The notes under the pieces: model-generated
The model's database searches: none
The model's input: only the letters and a program-made list of their open reading frames with translations
What the model was told of the DNA's origin: nothing
Shown: positions 4,536 through 5,016 of the stretch, in pieces
Layout: the number at the start of each line of letters is the position of its first letter
How positions within the stretch are numbered: position 1 is the stretch's first letter
Source: JBBKWG01 sp037968835
Lineage (GTDB): Bacteria > Pseudomonadota > Alphaproteobacteria > Rhodobacterales > Rhodobacteraceae
Direction of reading: 5' to 3'
Assembly: GCA_037968835.1 (NCBI GenBank)
Contig: JBBKWG010000243.1
Span: 1-5,016 of the forward strand
DNA: 5,016 bases
Position numbers and translations under genes: made by a program

Positions 4536-4778
4536 TTAACTTCGATGAGTTTCTGGCCAGACAGAACGTTGGCACGTTCCGCAGTTCACCTGTGTTGTCG
4601 CTTTCGTGCGGCCAGGACTGTGAATGACGAAGGGTTCGTCCAGACGCTCTATCCGGAACACGCCATGTCCTGCTTCCATGCCCTCGATGTAGATCATGAC
4701 GCCCCTGGCGAGACAGTGGCGACAGCGAGACAAACCCGCGTTCCGATGACACACCTCAACATGCCGCCCCACGACCAT
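4536..4778 (-). CDS. Possible small zinc-ribbon-like hypothetical protein
   Basis: The 80-residue frame contains two Cys-x-x-Cys pairs, CRHC (about residues 19-22) and CGTC (about 66-69). They are separated by a segment with alternating hydrophobic strands (VMIYIEGMEA, GVFRIERLDEPFVIH), the arrangement expected of a small treble-clef or zinc-ribbon protein. A further Cys10 and His11 sit near the start. The frame beats the overlapping plus-strand frame because its composition is protein-like. The start is doubtful. ATG 4778 has no Shine-Dalgarno site. GTG codons near the start are alternatives, including one about 20 bases inside. The family is not recognised. It would be first in a leftward unit with the 30-residue ORF, 20 bases downstream, and the terminator hairpin. 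If real, it may be cargo of the remnant element. Confidence 0.4.
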   Translation of the reverse strand: MVVGRHVEVCHRNAGLSRCRHCLARGVMIYIEGMEAGHGVFRIERLDEPFVIHSPGRTKATTQVNCGTCQRSVWPETHRS

Positions 4779-4875
4779 CGAAATTTTGTCAATGCTTTAA
4801 GATACCAGATGACATCGTAATCGCTCTGGCTGAGCCACATCAAAATTACAAGACACCACGGGTTACCTGAGACCC

Positions 4876-5016
4876 TGAACCTCCTCCAGTTTTGTGTAGA
4901 ATCCGCTCCAAACGAGGAGACGGAGAATGAAGCGATCAAGGTTCAGCGAGGAGCAGATCATCGCGATGCTGAAGGAGCAGGAGGCCGGAATGCCGACGGT
5001 CGATGTGTGCCGGAAG
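4876..5016 (+). mobile_element. IS3-family insertion sequence, left end (continues past window)
   Basis: A candidate left end, TGAACCTCCTCCAGTTTTG, starts at 4876, about 50 bases before the transposase start. It has the 5'-TG opening usual for IS3-family ends and the usual short leader. The right end and target duplication are outside the window, so the exact boundary is provisional. The element inserted just upstream of the leftward small ORFs and could have separated them from an original promoter. Confidence 0.7.
4927..5016 (+). CDS. IS3-family transposase OrfA, N-terminal part
   Basis: The frame starts at ATG 4927, seven bases after AGGAG (4915-4919), and runs off the right edge with 30 codons. 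It reads MKRSRFSEEQIIAMLKEQEA then GMPTVDVCRK, the opening of the OrfA helix-turn-helix protein of IS3-family elements (K-R-S-R-F-S-E-E-Q-I-I is highly characteristic, most like the IS407 or related subgroups). OrfA binds the IS ends and is joined to the OrfB catalytic domain by a -1 frameshift in full elements. No damage is seen in this part. The subgroup call is from memory of the motif. Confidence 0.9.
   Translation, partial: MKRSRFSEEQIIAMLKEQEAGMPTVDVCRK

Noticed and set aside
1..5016. CRISPR array, tRNA or rRNA genes
   Set aside because: No regularly spaced direct repeats were seen and no cloverleaf or conserved rRNA sequence was recognised on either strand.

Overview
The window most resembles an accessory or decaying region of an alphaproteobacterial chromosome or plasmid, probably from the Rhodobacteraceae (Roseobacter group). 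This placement is an inference. It rests on moderately high GC, on the style of the integrase/excisionase-like pair and the BrnT/BrnA module, and on an AT-richer non-coding stretch with insertion-sequence-type ends. Nothing here fixes a species.

Layout, left to right. Bases 1-176 (minus) hold the N-terminus of a pyrroline-5-carboxylate-reductase-like NAD(P)-binding protein, cut by the window edge. Bases 177-724 have no convincing gene. They contain a 224-bp element bounded by 22-bp imperfect inverted repeats (315-538), which looks like an internally deleted, transposase-less insertion sequence. Bases 725-1116 (plus) are a GFA-family (glutathione-dependent formaldehyde-activating enzyme-like) gene. 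It carries a one-base frameshift near its end and has lost one expected zinc ligand. Bases 1277-2091 (minus) hold two small genes in tandem, a VOC/glyoxalase-fold protein followed by an MmcQ/YjbR-family protein.

From about 2140 to 4440 the window looks like the remnant of a prophage or integrative element. It contains the C-terminal piece of a phage-type HNH endonuclease (2170-2424) and an intact-looking type II toxin-antitoxin pair on the minus strand, brnT (2916-3191) and brnA (2462-2926). A short divergent promoter region with inverted repeats follows (about 3198-3259). On the plus strand come an excisionase-like gene (3272-3661) and a heavily damaged tyrosine integrase (3466 to about 4340), whose start lies inside the excisionase-like frame. 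The toxin-antitoxin pair looks like the only fully preserved part of the element, as expected if losing it is harmful to the cell while the mobility genes decay.

Bases 4410-4441 form a strong hairpin. To its right, on the minus strand, are a 30-residue ORF with a good Shine-Dalgarno sequence and an 80-residue ORF with two Cys-x-x-Cys pairs. Both are unproven. The window ends inside a fresh-looking IS3-family insertion sequence: left end near 4876, transposase orfA starting at 4927.

I see no convincing undescribed multi-gene system. The most useful observations are the pattern of decay around an intact BrnTA module, the unusually long BrnA N-terminus, the shared divergent control region, the xis/int reading-frame overlap and the two small minus-strand ORFs near 4423-4778.
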